A stretch of 64,000 bases of DNA from Escherichia marmotae (GTDB taxonomy: Bacteria > Pseudomonadota > Gammaproteobacteria > Enterobacterales > Enterobacteriaceae). A program made the translations under genes and the position numbers. The notes under the pieces are model-generated. The model ran no database searches. It was not told the DNA's origin and was given only the letters and a program-made list of their open reading frames with translations. This document shows positions 47,649-57,824 of this stretch, piece after piece (position 1 is the first letter of the stretch; each line of letters begins with the position of its first letter). Location of the stretch: NCBI RefSeq assembly GCF_002900365.1, contig NZ_CP025979.1:3348001-3412000 (forward strand), in the 5' to 3' direction.

Positions 47649-48674
47649 ATGAAAGCGTTATCCAAACTGAAAGCGGAAGAGGGCATCTGGATGACCGACG
47701 TTCCTGAACCGGAACTCGGACATAACGACCTGCTGATTAAAATCCGTAAAACAGCCATCTGCGGGACTGACGTTCACATCTACAACTGGGATGAGTGGTC
47801 GCAAAAAACCATTCCGGTGCCAATGGTCGTAGGCCATGAATATGTTGGTGAAGTGGTTGGTATTGGCCAGGAAGTGAAAGGCTTCAAAATTGGCGATCGC
47901 GTTTCCGGTGAAGGCCATATTACTTGCGGTCATTGCCGTAATTGCCGTGGTGGTCGTACTCATCTGTGCCGCAACACGATCGGCGTCGGCGTTAATCGTC
48001 CGGGTTGCTTCGCTGAATATCTGGTGATCCCGGCATTCAACGCCTTCAAAATTCCCGACAATATCTCCGACGACTTAGCTGCGATTTTCGATCCGTTCGG
48101 TAATGCGGTACACACGGCGCTGTCGTTCGATCTGGTTGGCGAGGATGTGCTGGTTTCTGGTGCGGGGCCAATTGGTATTATGGCGGCGGCGGTGGCAAAA
48201 CACGTCGGCGCACGCAACGTGGTGATCACCGACGTTAACGAATACCGTCTGGAGTTGGCGCGTAAAATGGGCATCACTCGCGCGGTTAACGTTGCCAAAG
48301 AAAACCTCAATGATGTAATGGCAGAACTCGGCATGACCGAAGGGTTTGATGTTGGTCTGGAGATGTCCGGTGCGCCAGCGGCGTTCCGCACCATGCTGGA
48401 CACCATGAATCACGGCGGTCGTATTGCGATGCTGGGTATCCCGCCGTCTGACATGTCTATCGACTGGACAAAAGTGATCTTTAAGGGCTTGTTCATTAAA
48501 GGCATTTACGGCCGTGAGATGTTCGAAACCTGGTATAAAATGGCGGCGCTGATTCAGTCTGGTCTGGATCTCTCGCCAATCATTACCCATCGTTTCTCCA
48601 TCAATGATTTCCAGAAAGGCTTTGACGCCATGCGTTCTGGCCAGTCCGGGAAAGTTATCCTGAGCTGGGATTAA
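47649..48674 (+). CDS. tdh: L-threonine 3-dehydrogenase
   Basis: 341 residues, zinc alcohol-dehydrogenase family. Catalytic zinc ligands ICGTDVH and GHEYVGEVV; structural zinc loop CGHCRNCRGGRTHLC; Rossmann motif SGAGPIGIMAA. First step of threonine breakdown to glycine, with Kbl. Confidence 0.98.
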   Translation: MKALSKLKAEEGIWMTDVPEPELGHNDLLIKIRKTAICGTDVHIYNWDEWSQKTIPVPMVVGHEYVGEVVGIGQEVKGFKIGDRVSGEGHITCGHCRNCRGGRTHLCRNTIGVGVNRPGCFAEYLVIPAFNAFKIPDNISDDLAAIFDPFGNAVHTALSFDLVGEDVLVSGAGPIGIMAAAVAKHVGARNVVITDVNEYRLELARKMGITRAVNVAKENLNDVMAELGMTEGFDVGLEMSGAPAAFRTMLDTMNHGGRIAMLGIPPSDMSIDWTKVIFKGLFIKGIYGREMFETWYKMAALIQSGLDLSPIITHRFSINDFQKGFDAMRSGQSGKVILSWD

Positions 48675-48681
48675 CACAAAA

Positions 48682-48706
48682 AAGGGCTGGCATTCCAGCC
48701 CTTTTT
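48682..48706 (+). terminator. kbl-tdh terminator
   Basis: AAGGGCTGG-catt-CCAGCCCTT with a T5 tract, eight bases after the tdh stop. Confidence 0.93.
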
Positions 48707-48910
48707 CCTGAGGATAATCCGTTAAATATGTAAAATCTTGTCAGTACAATAAAGAATAAGTAATTGCGCTGTTCTCTTATATAGCTGTTCTCATTATCTC
48801 TCTAACCTGAAGTTACTCTCTCCCGTAAAAATAATATCTCACAGGCTTAATAGTTTCTTAATGCAAAGCCTGTACAAAGGAACGGTAATTTCAGAGGTCG
48901 TCGGTAACTT

Positions 48911-49945
48911 ATGATGAACAGCACCAATAAACTTAGTGTTATTATCCCGTTATATAATGCGGGCGATGATTTTCGCACGTGTATGGAATCTTTAATTGCG
49001 CAAACCTGGACTGCTCTGGAAATTATTATTATTAACGATGGTTCAACGGATAATTCTGTTGAAATAGCAAAGCATTACGCGGAAAACTATCCGCACGTTC
49101 GCTTGTTGCATCAGGCGAATGCTGGCGCATCGGTAGCGCGTAATCGTGGGATTGAGGCGGCGACGGGCAAATATGTCGCTTTTGTCGATGCCGATGATGA
49201 AGTCTATCCCTCTATGTACGAAACGCTGATGACAATGGCGCTAGAGGACGATCTCGACGTGGCGCAGTGCAATGCTGACTGGTGTTTTCGTGATACCGGG
49301 GAAACCTGGCAATCTATTCCCACCGATCGCCTTCGCTCAACCGGCGTGTTAACTGGCCCGGACTGGCTGCGGATGGGGCTTTCTTCCCGCCGCTGGACTC
49401 ACGTTGTCTGGATGGGCGTTTATCGCCGCGATGTTATTGTAAAAAATAACATTAAATTTATTGCCGGATTACATCATCAGGATATTGTCTGGACAACAGA
49501 ATTTATGTTTAACGCGCTGCGCGCGCGATATACCGAGCAACCATTATATAAATATTATCTGCATAATTCGTCAGTGAGTCGTCTGAATAGACAAGGGAAT
49601 AAAAACCTTAATTATCAACGCCACTATATTAAAATCACGCGTCTGCTGGAAAAATTAAATCGCCAGTACGCCGACAAAATTACGATTTATCCGGAATTTC
49701 ATCAGCAAATAACGTATGAAGCATTGCGCGTTTGCCATGCGGTACGTAAAGAGCCGGATATTATTACCCGCCAGCAGATGATTGCCGAGATATTTACTTC
49801 CGGCATGTATAAGCGCCTGATTACTAATGTGCGCAGCGTGAAGGTGGGTTATCAGGCGTTGCTGTGGTCTTTCCGCTTATGGCAATGGCGCGACAAAACA
49901 CGGTCGCACCATCGCATTACGCGTAGCGCCTTTAATTTGCGCTAG
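48911..49945 (+). CDS. waaH: Family-2 glycosyltransferase WaaH (YibD)
   Basis: 344 residues, GT2 family: SVIIPLYNAGDDFRTCMESL, IIINDGSTDNS and VDADDEVYPSM (DxD). In E. coli WaaH adds glucuronic acid to HepIII of the core when PhoB is active. It stands outside the waa operons and ends tail-to-tail with yibQ (14-base overlap). Its upstream region is AT-rich; two CTGTTCTC repeats at about 48767-48791 are 16 bases apart and do not match the 11-base PhoB box period. Confidence 0.94.
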   Translation: MMNSTNKLSVIIPLYNAGDDFRTCMESLIAQTWTALEIIIINDGSTDNSVEIAKHYAENYPHVRLLHQANAGASVARNRGIEAATGKYVAFVDADDEVYPSMYETLMTMALEDDLDVAQCNADWCFRDTGETWQSIPTDRLRSTGVLTGPDWLRMGLSSRRWTHVVWMGVYRRDVIVKNNIKFIAGLHHQDIVWTTEFMFNALRARYTEQPLYKYYLHNSSVSRLNRQGNKNLNYQRHYIKITRLLEKLNRQYADKITIYPEFHQQITYEALRVCHAVRKEPDIITRQQMIAEIFTSGMYKRLITNVRSVKVGYQALLWSFRLWQWRDKTRSHHRITRSAFNLR

Positions 49946-50891
49946 CGTTAAGTTTTGCCGCTTCGGGCTGTTTGCCCCAGCCTTGCCACTGATGCTGGAA
50001 GTAAACGATCAGTGTGCTCTGGCTGATGCTTTCGCTTAATACTTCAAAGAAGCGATTAGCATAAACCGGTTCCAGCGGTTTCTTCGGTTTACACAGCTTC
50101 ACACCACGGAACGGATTACGTGGCGCGTTGGGCACGGTGTTTTTCGGCGGAGTCGATGTATCGACCTGCGGTTCATTCAGCAAGCTGCTGGCTTTCACCA
50201 GCGTAATGTCTGGCGGCAGGTTATAAACCATCTGCTGCAGCACACGTACCGTTGAAGGGTGAGGATGACCAATGGCGATCGTCGAACCGTTGCGACGCGC
50301 CAGTTCAATTGCGCGATTAAACTGCACATGAATATCCGCTTCGTTTTGCGAATCGTCGAGGAATACCTTCCGTTTAATAACTTTCACGCCAGTACCTTGC
50401 GCGGCGCGCATCGCCTGGGTATTGCCGATGGTTACGCTGTCGAGGAAGTAAAGATTGTAACGTGCCAGCGCCTGCATCACTTTCTGCATACCAAACAGGT
50501 TCGAGGTCATCTTGCTGCCCATGTGGTTGTTGATCCCCACAGCATAGGGCACGTTATTGACTGCACTGCGAATGATGCGCTCAATTTCGTCGCTACTCAT
50601 TTCCGGGCGCAACGTATTTTTTTCCAGCGGCTGTTTACTCAATGGTGCCATCGGCAGATGAATCAACACTTCGTGACCGCTGTTATGCGCTTTGGTCGCC
50701 ATCTCTCTGGCGTGCGGCGAGTCGGGTAGCACGGCGACGGAGATAGCGGATGGCATCGCCAGCACCTGGTTTTCGTTGTGCGGGCGATAGCCAAAATCAT
50801 CAATAACGATGGCAAGTTTGCCAGCAAGTACGGGGGAGGAAAGCGCCAACAGAGCGGCAAATGCAAGAACGTTACGACGAAATGGAAACAA
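49932..50891 (-). CDS. yibQ: YibQ, divergent polysaccharide deacetylase
   Basis: 319 residues with an N-terminal signal peptide (RRNVLAFAALLALSSPVLAG). The DUF610/divergent polysaccharide deacetylase domain shows LAIVIDDFGYRPHN, INNHMGSKMTS and AIGHPHPSTV. Exported; the physiological substrate is not known to me. Three bases downstream of envC in the gpmI-envC-yibQ series. Confidence 0.93.
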   Translation of the reverse strand: MFPFRRNVLAFAALLALSSPVLAGKLAIVIDDFGYRPHNENQVLAMPSAISVAVLPDSPHAREMATKAHNSGHEVLIHLPMAPLSKQPLEKNTLRPEMSSDEIERIIRSAVNNVPYAVGINNHMGSKMTSNLFGMQKVMQALARYNLYFLDSVTIGNTQAMRAAQGTGVKVIKRKVFLDDSQNEADIHVQFNRAIELARRNGSTIAIGHPHPSTVRVLQQMVYNLPPDITLVKASSLLNEPQVDTSTPPKNTVPNAPRNPFRGVKLCKPKKPLEPVYANRFFEVLSESISQSTLIVYFQHQWQGWGKQPEAAKLNASAN

Positions 50892-50894
50892 AAC

Positions 50895-52154
50895 TTATCT
50901 TCCCAACCACGGCTGTGGATTGACCGCCTGACCCTGGCGGCGAATTTCGAAATAGAGTGAAGGCCGACCCTGACCGCCACTGCTGCCCACTAGTGCAATT
51001 GGCTGACCCGCGCGAACCTGCGAGCCAACGCTCACCAGTGCGCTCTGATTATAGCCGTAAAGACTCATATCGCCTTTACCGTGCTCAACCACCACCACCA
51101 GACCGTAGCCTTGCAGCCAGTCAGCCAGAATTACTCGACCGTCGGCAATCGCTTTAACTTCAGTGCCTTCAGAAGCACCAATAACCATCCCTTTCCAGCG
51201 CAGCTCGCCCTGTAGCTGTTCGCCATAGCGATGCAGTGTTGGCCCACGAACAGGCCAGAATGCCTGACCACGCGGTGCACCTAAACCACCGGTACGGGAC
51301 ATCAGCGATTTTTCGCTTTCGGTTGGTTTGTAGGTGGTGCCTTTGCGCGTCGCTTCTTTCTGCCTGTCGCGCACTGCCTGGGCTTCGCGCGCTTCACGTT
51401 CAGCACGTGCTTTCGCTGCCGCTTCTGCACGAGCAATGCTATTGCGCAGACGAGATTCGTTGGCGCGCAGCTCGCTTAACTGTTGCTGACCTTGTTGAAT
51501 GGAAGACTCCAGCCCTGCCAGCGTCTTCTTACGCTCATTCAGCGCCTGGGTCAGCTTCGCCTGTTGGGCGCGCTGTTCATATAACAGTGTTTGTTGTTCG
51601 CTCTGTTTCTCTTCCAGTTCAGCACGCTGCATGGCAACTTCTGCGCGCGTCTGCTTCAGCTCAGCGATGGTTTCTTGTCGCGCCTGGTTGAGGTAACCGA
51701 AGTAAGCCTGCAAACGCTGGCCGCGCTGGCTTTCTTCACCGCTAAGAATGAGCTGAATACCGGTATGCTCACCCTGACGAAACGCGGCATCCAGTTGCGC
51801 GGCGAGGCTGCGTTCCTGAGCGGCTTTTTGCTGCTCCAGCTTAGCAATTGACGCGTTCATCTCATCAATCTGTTTATTCAGTTGATTGAGCGTGTTTTGC
51901 GTTTCGCGCAGCTTACGGGTGGCTTCAGAGATCGCCTCTTCCTGCTTTTTCAATTGTGCGAGCAGGCTTGCGCGTTGTTGCTGTTGTTGGCGTACCGCGC
52001 GCTCTTTCGCGGCGATATCGGCCTGAATAGACTTGAGTTGGTCGCGGTCATCCGCCTGGGCGGAAAAAGTGCACAACAATACGCCAGCGCTAAGAACGCT
52101 GGCGTAAATGATGGGCCTGACTGCAAACCTGCGCGGTTTCGTGGCCCGTGTCAT
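50895..52154 (-). CDS. envC: Murein hydrolase activator EnvC
   Basis: 419 residues from MTRATKPRRFAVRPIIYASV. A signal peptide is followed by a long coiled coil (about 40-270, Q/E/L-rich) and a C-terminal degenerate LytM/M23 domain (GTEVKAIADGRVILADWLQG, GQGRPSLYFEIRRQGQ). It is recruited to the division site by FtsEX and activates amidases AmiA and AmiB. A start eight codons upstream is not used. Confidence 0.96.
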   Translation of the reverse strand: MTRATKPRRFAVRPIIYASVLSAGVLLCTFSAQADDRDQLKSIQADIAAKERAVRQQQQQRASLLAQLKKQEEAISEATRKLRETQNTLNQLNKQIDEMNASIAKLEQQKAAQERSLAAQLDAAFRQGEHTGIQLILSGEESQRGQRLQAYFGYLNQARQETIAELKQTRAEVAMQRAELEEKQSEQQTLLYEQRAQQAKLTQALNERKKTLAGLESSIQQGQQQLSELRANESRLRNSIARAEAAAKARAEREAREAQAVRDRQKEATRKGTTYKPTESEKSLMSRTGGLGAPRGQAFWPVRGPTLHRYGEQLQGELRWKGMVIGASEGTEVKAIADGRVILADWLQGYGLVVVVEHGKGDMSLYGYNQSALVSVGSQVRAGQPIALVGSSGGQGRPSLYFEIRRQGQAVNPQPWLGR

Positions 52155-52187
52155 GGTATTAATCGCCTTTCCCCTCATGGGGAGGGA

Positions 52188-53732
52188 TTATTCCACGATG
52201 AACAGCGGCTTACCAGTCATCTCTTGCGGGATTTCCATACCCATTAAAGAGAGCATGGTCGGCGCGATGTCAGAAAGTTTGCCACCTTCAACCGCTTTCA
52301 CGTTCTTATCGCCAACGTAAATCAGCGGAACAGGCAGGTTGGTGTGCGCCGTATGCGCCTGACCGGTAGCCGGATCGCGCATCTGTTCAGCGTTACCGTG
52401 GTCAGCGGTGATCAGCAGTTGACCGCCAACAGATTCAACGGCTTTCGCCACTTCATCCACGCAGTGATCCAGCGTTTCTACCGCTTTAACTGCCGCTTCC
52501 ATCACCCCGGTGTGACCTACCATGTCGCCGTTCGGGTAGTTACAGATGATGGTGTCGTATTTGCCGCTCTTGATTGCCGCAACCAGTTTTTCGGTCAGTT
52601 CTGCGGAGCTCATTTCCGGTTGCAGGTCGTAGGTCGCGACTTTCGGTGAGTTGATCAGCATGCGATCTTCGCCTTTGAACGACTCTTCTACGCCGCCGTT
52701 AAAGAAGAAGGTGACGTGGGCATATTTTTCGGTTTCGGAAATACGCAACTGAGTTTTGTCATTTTTCGCCATCCACTCACCGAAGGTGTTAACCAGAGAG
52801 GCTGGTGGGTAAGCCACTGAGGTTTTGATGTCGGCGGCGTATTCGGTCAGCATCACGAAATCAACGTTAACCACTTTCTTACGGGCGAAACCGTCGAAAT
52901 CAGCGTTAACGAACGCGCGGGTGATTTCACGGGCACGGTCAGCACGGAAGTTCATGAAAATCAGTGCGTCGCCGTCTTCCATTGCTGCATCTGGCTGGCC
53001 TTCGGCACGGATGACAGTCGCTTTCACGAATTCATCGTTTTCGTCACGAGCATAAGCGGCCTGCAAACCGGCAACGGCGGTATCAGCCTGGAATTCGCCC
53101 TGCGCCAGAGTCAGCAGGTCATAAGCTTTTTCAACGCGATCCCAACGGTTGTCGCGGTCCATCGCGTAGTAACGACCAATAATGGACGCTACGCGGCCTT
53201 TACCCAGTGCGGCAAATTTCTCTTCGAATTTTTTCAGAGAAGCTTCAGCGCTGCGCGGTGGGGTGTCGCGACCGTCGAGGAATGCGTGCAGATAGATTTT
53301 TTCTGCGCCACGTTCAGCGGCCAGTTCTACCATTGCCATGATGTGATCTTCGTGGCTGTGTACGCCGCCTGCGGAGAGCAGACCCATAATGTGTACAGCT
53401 TTGCCCGCGTTTTTCGCTTTATCTACCGCGCCAGTTAGCACCGGATTAGCGAAGAACGCGCGATCTTTGATTTCAACGTCCAGACGAGTCAGGTCCTGAT
53501 ACACGATGCGGCCGGCACCCAGGTTAACGTGACCTACTTCGGAGTTACCCATCTGACGGTCAGGCAGACCGACTTCCAGACCGGAAGCGTCGATCAGGGT
53601 ATGCGGACGATTGGCCCACAGTGCATCCATTACCGGGGTTTTTGCACTAAAAATGGCGTTATCCTGCTGTTCTTCGCGATAGCCATAGCCATCCAGAATC
53701 ACCAGTACCATAGGTTTTTTAGAAACCGACAT
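52188..53732 (-). CDS. gpmI: Cofactor-independent phosphoglycerate mutase
   Basis: 514 residues from MSVSKKPMVLVILDGYG. The catalytic Ser is in RQMGNSEVGHVNLG; metal ligands appear in ITADHGNAEQM and HAFLDGRDTPP. It interconverts 2- and 3-phosphoglycerate using two manganese ions. First gene of gpmI-envC-yibQ and divergent from yibN. Confidence 0.97.
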   Translation of the reverse strand: MSVSKKPMVLVILDGYGYREEQQDNAIFSAKTPVMDALWANRPHTLIDASGLEVGLPDRQMGNSEVGHVNLGAGRIVYQDLTRLDVEIKDRAFFANPVLTGAVDKAKNAGKAVHIMGLLSAGGVHSHEDHIMAMVELAAERGAEKIYLHAFLDGRDTPPRSAEASLKKFEEKFAALGKGRVASIIGRYYAMDRDNRWDRVEKAYDLLTLAQGEFQADTAVAGLQAAYARDENDEFVKATVIRAEGQPDAAMEDGDALIFMNFRADRAREITRAFVNADFDGFARKKVVNVDFVMLTEYAADIKTSVAYPPASLVNTFGEWMAKNDKTQLRISETEKYAHVTFFFNGGVEESFKGEDRMLINSPKVATYDLQPEMSSAELTEKLVAAIKSGKYDTIICNYPNGDMVGHTGVMEAAVKAVETLDHCVDEVAKAVESVGGQLLITADHGNAEQMRDPATGQAHTAHTNLPVPLIYVGDKNVKAVEGGKLSDIAPTMLSLMGMEIPQEMTGKPLFIVE

Positions 53733-53976
53733 TGCGACAACCTCATACTCAAGAGTCAAAATTTGCGTAATTTTACTACAGCTGAATCGATAAAATAGCC
53801 TCTGAAGATCAAATTATGACGCCGCACAGTGAAAGCCGGGGGCTGATTTGCGATTTTTTTTCGTAGCGCCCCGCAAAATTGCATTCCAGTGCACGCGCTG
53901 GCTGTATTTGCCGCAACGCGCAGGTATACTCCTTTCCTGGTTTTTTTAATCACTACGTCGGGAGTTGTTACCCCCC

Positions 53977-54408
53977 ATGCAAGAAATTATGCAATTTGTC
54001 GGCCGCCATCCCATGCTGAGTATCGCCTGGATCGCGTTACTGGTGGCGGTCCTGGTTACTACGTTCAAAAGCCTGACCTCGAAAGTGAAGGTGATTACAC
54101 GTGGTGAAGCGACGCGTCTGATCAACAAAGAAGACGCTGTGGTTGTGGATTTACGCCAACGTGATGACTTCCGTAAAGGCCATATCGCTGGCTCTATCAA
54201 TTTGTTGCCGACCGAAATCAAAGCCAACAATGTTGGTGAGCTTGATAAGCACAAAGACAAACCGGTTATCGTGGTTGACGGTTCTGGCATGCAGTGCCAG
54301 GAGCCAGCAAACGCGCTGACGAAAGCTGGGTTTGCGCAAGTATTTGTGCTGAAAGAAGGCGTAGCTGGCTGGGCTGGCGAGAACTTGCCTCTGGTGCGCG
54401 GCAAATAA
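53977..54408 (+). CDS. yibN: YibN, membrane-anchored rhodanese-like protein
   Basis: 143 residues from MQEIMQFVGRHPMLSIAW. One N-terminal membrane helix (MLSIAWIALLVAVLVTTF) is followed by a rhodanese domain (VVVDLRQRDDFRKGHIAGSINL). The active-site loop reads VDGSGMQCQEP; the cysteine is offset from the usual CxxGxR loop, so sulfurtransferase activity is uncertain. The GGAG box is 12 bases from the ATG, longer than usual. Confidence 0.93.
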   Translation: MQEIMQFVGRHPMLSIAWIALLVAVLVTTFKSLTSKVKVITRGEATRLINKEDAVVVDLRQRDDFRKGHIAGSINLLPTEIKANNVGELDKHKDKPVIVVDGSGMQCQEPANALTKAGFAQVFVLKEGVAGWAGENLPLVRGK

Positions 54409-54546
54409 TTTACCTGTCGTTTTTTATGCCGCTGATAGTTAGCTGCAATTATGCCCCAGTGACTTATTGATATAAGCTTCTGGGGATATTCTATTTTGTC
54501 GCTACCCTGCAACATAAAACAACAGGTAAAAAACAGGAGCTAAATT

Positions 54547-54798
54547 ATGGCCAATGTTGAAATTTATACCAAAGAAACCTGCCCTTATTGCCATCGTGCG
54601 AAAGCATTGCTGAGCAGCAAGGGCGTGAATTTCCAGGAACTGCCGATTGATGGCAACGCCGCTAAGCGTGAAGAGATGATCAAACGCAGTGGCTGCACCA
54701 CGGTTCCGCAGATTTTTATTGACGCACAGCACATTGGCGGCTGTGACGACTTGTATGCATTGGATGCACGTGGTGGACTGGATCCTCTGCTGAAATAA
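54547..54798 (+). CDS. grxC: Glutaredoxin 3
   Basis: 83 residues with the CPYC active site (Cys12, Cys15), the cis-Pro in TTVPQIF and GGCDDLYAL. Glutathione-dependent reduction of disulfides. A GGAG ribosome site is present. First of the grxC-secB-gpsA-cysE series. Confidence 0.98.
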
Positions 54799-54860
54799 CG
54801 TGTGAACGTTGGCATTACATTGCGCAGTATTTAAGGACAACACTTAAGGGTTTTCTACAC

Positions 54861-55328
54861 ATGTCAGAACAAAACAACACCGAAATGACTTTTCAGATCC
54901 AGCGTATTTATACCAAGGATATTTCTTTCGAAGCGCCGAACGCGCCGCACGTTTTCCAGAAAGATTGGCAGCCAGAAGTTAAACTTGATCTGGATACGGC
55001 ATCTTCCCAACTGGCAGATGACGTTTACGAAGTGGTACTGCGTGTTACCGTAACGGCATCCCTGGGCGAAGAAACCGCGTTTCTGTGCGAAGTTCAGCAG
55101 GGCGGTATTTTCTCCATCGCGGGTATCGAAGGCACCCAGATGGCACATTGCCTGGGCGCATACTGCCCGAACATTCTGTTCCCGTATGCTCGTGAATGCA
55201 TCACCAGCATGGTATCCCGCGGTACATTCCCGCAACTGAACCTTGCGCCGGTTAACTTCGATGCTCTGTTCATGAACTATTTACAGCAGCAGGCTGGCGA
55301 AGGTACTGAAGAACATCAGGATGCCTGA
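54861..55328 (+). CDS. secB: Protein-export chaperone SecB
   Basis: 155 residues, [20 protein letters not shown]. It keeps preproteins unfolded and hands them to SecA. The conserved [18 protein letters not shown] region is present. The stop overlaps the gpsA start (TGATG). Confidence 0.98.
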
Positions 55329-56347
55329 TGAACCAACGTAATGCTTCAATGACTGTGATCGGTGCCGGCTCGTACGGCACCGCTCTTGCCATCACCCTGG
55401 CAAGAAATGGCCACGAGGTTGTCCTCTGGGGCCATGACCCTGAACATATCGCGACGCTTGAACGCGACCGTTGTAACGCCGCGTTTCTCCCCGATGTGCC
55501 TTTTCCCGATACGCTCCACCTTGAAAGTGATCTCGCCACTGCGCTGGCAGCCAGCCGTAATATTCTCGTCGTCGTACCCAGCCATGTCTTTGGTGAAGTA
55601 CTGCGGCAGATTAAACCGTTGATGCGTCCTGACGCGCGCCTGGTATGGGCAACCAAAGGGCTGGAAGCGGAAACCGGGCGTCTGTTACAGGACGTGGCGC
55701 GCGAAGCGTTAGGCGATCAAATTCCGCTGGCGGTTATCTCTGGCCCCACTTTCGCGAAAGAGCTGGCAGCAGGTTTACCAACGGCTATTTCGCTGGCCTC
55801 TACCGACCAGGATTTTGCTGACGATCTCCAGCAACTGCTGCACTGCGGCAAAAGTTTCCGTGTCTACAGCAACCCGGATTTCATTGGCGTGCAACTTGGC
55901 GGCGCGGTGAAAAACGTCATTGCGATTGGTGCGGGGATGTCTGACGGTATCGGTTTTGGGGCGAATGCGCGAACGGCGCTGATTACCCGTGGCCTGGCTG
56001 AAATGTCGCGTCTGGGCACGGCGTTGGGTGCCGAGCCTGCCACCTTTATGGGCATGGCAGGCCTGGGTGATCTGGTGCTTACCTGTACCGACAACCAGTC
56101 GCGTAACCGCCGCTTTGGCATGATGCTCGGTCAGGGCATGGATGTACAAAGTGCGCAGGAGAAGATTGGTCAGGTGGTGGAAGGTTACCGCAATACGAAA
56201 GAGGTTCGCGAACTGGCGCATCGCTTCGGCGTTGAAATGCCAATAACCGAGGAAATTTATCAAGTATTATATTGCGGAAAAAACGCGCGCGAGGCAGCAT
56301 TGACACTATTAGGTCGTGCACGCAAGGACGAGCGCAGCAGCCACTAA
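55328..56347 (+). CDS. gpsA: Glycerol-3-phosphate dehydrogenase [NAD(P)+]
   Basis: 339 residues. Rossmann motif VIGAGSYGTALAITLARN; catalytic Lys in GGAVKNVIAIGAG; substrate region GLGDLVLTCTDNQSRN. It makes glycerol-3-phosphate for phospholipids. Translationally coupled to secB. Confidence 0.98.
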   Translation: MNQRNASMTVIGAGSYGTALAITLARNGHEVVLWGHDPEHIATLERDRCNAAFLPDVPFPDTLHLESDLATALAASRNILVVVPSHVFGEVLRQIKPLMRPDARLVWATKGLEAETGRLLQDVAREALGDQIPLAVISGPTFAKELAAGLPTAISLASTDQDFADDLQQLLHCGKSFRVYSNPDFIGVQLGGAVKNVIAIGAGMSDGIGFGANARTALITRGLAEMSRLGTALGAEPATFMGMAGLGDLVLTCTDNQSRNRRFGMMLGQGMDVQSAQEKIGQVVEGYRNTKEVRELAHRFGVEMPITEEIYQVLYCGKNAREAALTLLGRARKDERSSH

Positions 56348-56426
56348 ACCCAGGGAACTTTTGTTACCGCTATGACCCGGCTCGCGCAGAACGGGCCGGT
56401 CATTACCTCATCGTGTGGAGTAAGCA

Positions 56427-57248
56427 ATGTCGTGTGAAGAACTGGAAATTGTCTGGAACAATATTAAAGCTGAAGCCAGAACGCTGGCGGACTGTGAGCC
56501 AATGCTGGCCAGTTTTTACCACGCAACGCTACTCAAGCACGAAAACCTGGGGAGTGCATTGAGCTATATGCTGGCGAACAAGCTGTCATCGCCCATTATG
56601 CCTGCCATTGCTATTCGCGAAGTGGTTGAAGAAGCTTATGCCGCCGACCCGGAAATGATCGCTTCTGCGGCCTGCGATATCCAGGCGGTGCGTACTCGCG
56701 ACCCGGCAGTAGATAAATACTCAACGCCATTGTTATATCTGAAAGGTTTTCATGCCTTGCAGGCGTATCGCATTGGTCACTGGTTGTGGAATCAGGGCCG
56801 CCGTGCACTGGCAATTTTCTTGCAAAACCAGGTATCTGTGACGTTCCAGGTCGATATCCATCCGGCGGCAAAAATTGGTCGCGGTATCATGCTCGACCAC
56901 GCGACGGGCATCGTCGTTGGTGAAACGGCGGTAATTGAAAACGACGTGTCGATTCTGCAATCCGTGACGCTCGGTGGTACAGGTAAAACCAGCGGCGATC
57001 GTCACCCGAAAATTCGTGAAGGCGTGATGATTGGCGCTGGTGCGAAAATTCTCGGCAACATTGAAGTTGGTCGTGGCGCGAAGATTGGCGCAGGTTCCGT
57101 GGTGCTGCAACCAGTGCCGCCGCATACCACTGCCGCTGGCGTTCCGGCGCGTATCGTCGGTAAACCAGACAGCGATAAACCGTCAATGGATATGGATCAG
57201 CATTTCAACGGCATTCACCATACGTTTGAGTATGGCGATGGGATCTGA
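56427..57248 (+). CDS. cysE: Serine acetyltransferase
   Basis: 273 residues. An N-terminal helical domain is followed by left-handed beta-helix hexapeptide repeats (VDIHPAAKIGRGIMLDHATG, GVMIGAGAKILGNIEVGRGA) and the C-terminal tail used to bind CysK. It forms O-acetylserine, the cysteine precursor. Met255-Met257 (SMDMDQ) lies in the feedback region. Confidence 0.98.
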   Translation: MSCEELEIVWNNIKAEARTLADCEPMLASFYHATLLKHENLGSALSYMLANKLSSPIMPAIAIREVVEEAYAADPEMIASAACDIQAVRTRDPAVDKYSTPLLYLKGFHALQAYRIGHWLWNQGRRALAIFLQNQVSVTFQVDIHPAAKIGRGIMLDHATGIVVGETAVIENDVSILQSVTLGGTGKTSGDRHPKIREGVMIGAGAKILGNIEVGRGAKIGAGSVVLQPVPPHTTAAGVPARIVGKPDSDKPSMDMDQHFNGIHHTFEYGDGI

Positions 57249-57261
57249 TGTCCTGTGATCG

Positions 57262-57299
57262 TGCCGGATGCGATGCTAACGCATCTTATCCGGCCTACA
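57262..57299. repeat. REP element between cysE and trmL
   Basis: TGCCGGATGCGATGC and GCATCTTATCCGGCCTAC form the standard imperfect REP palindrome between convergent genes. Confidence 0.9.
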
Positions 57300-57303
57300 G
57301 TAA

Positions 57304-57777
57304 CTAATCTCTCAACACCGCCCCCGGATACCCCAACTGCCGCCAGGCTTCATACACCACCACCGACACCGCATTGGACAGGTTCATGCTGCGGCTGTCC
57401 GGCACCATTGGAATACGAATTTTTTGTTCAGCGGGCAGGGCGTCAAGGATGGTTGCGGGTAAGCCACGTGTTTCCGGGCCGAACATCAGATAATCGCCAT
57501 CCTGATAACTTACGGCGCTATGTGCGGGCGTACCTTTAGTGGTAAGGGCAAACAGACGCTGGGGATTTTCCGCCTCAAGAAACGCGCTATAGTCATGATG
57601 ACGCGTAACGGCGGTAAATTCGTGGTAGTCCAGCCCCGCGCGGCGCAGGCGCTTGTCGTCCCAGGCAAATCCCATCGGTTCGATGATATGCAGACGAAAG
57701 CCGGTATTAGCGCAAAGACGAATGATGTTGCCAGTGTTTGGCGGAATTTCTGGTTCGTAAAGTACGATGTTTAGCAT
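57304..57777 (-). CDS. trmL: tRNA (cytidine/uridine-34-2'-O)-methyltransferase TrmL
   Basis: 157 residues, SPOUT fold: LYEPEIPPNTGNIIRLCANTG (split over two strands), LMFGPETRGLP, IPMVPDSRSMNLSNAVSVVVYE. It methylates the wobble ribose of tRNA-Leu isoacceptors. Confidence 0.97.
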   Translation of the reverse strand: MLNIVLYEPEIPPNTGNIIRLCANTGFRLHIIEPMGFAWDDKRLRRAGLDYHEFTAVTRHHDYSAFLEAENPQRLFALTTKGTPAHSAVSYQDGDYLMFGPETRGLPATILDALPAEQKIRIPMVPDSRSMNLSNAVSVVVYEAWRQLGYPGAVLRD

Positions 57778-57824
57778 ACTGCCCCCTTAGTGCGGGGGCA
57801 GGATAGCAGATATTAATCTAACCC

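Noticed and set aside
48760..48800. Possible PhoB box ahead of waaH
   Set aside because: Two CTGTTCTC repeats exist but are 16 bases apart, not 11, and the second half-site is poor. PhoB control is known for the gene, but I cannot place the site.
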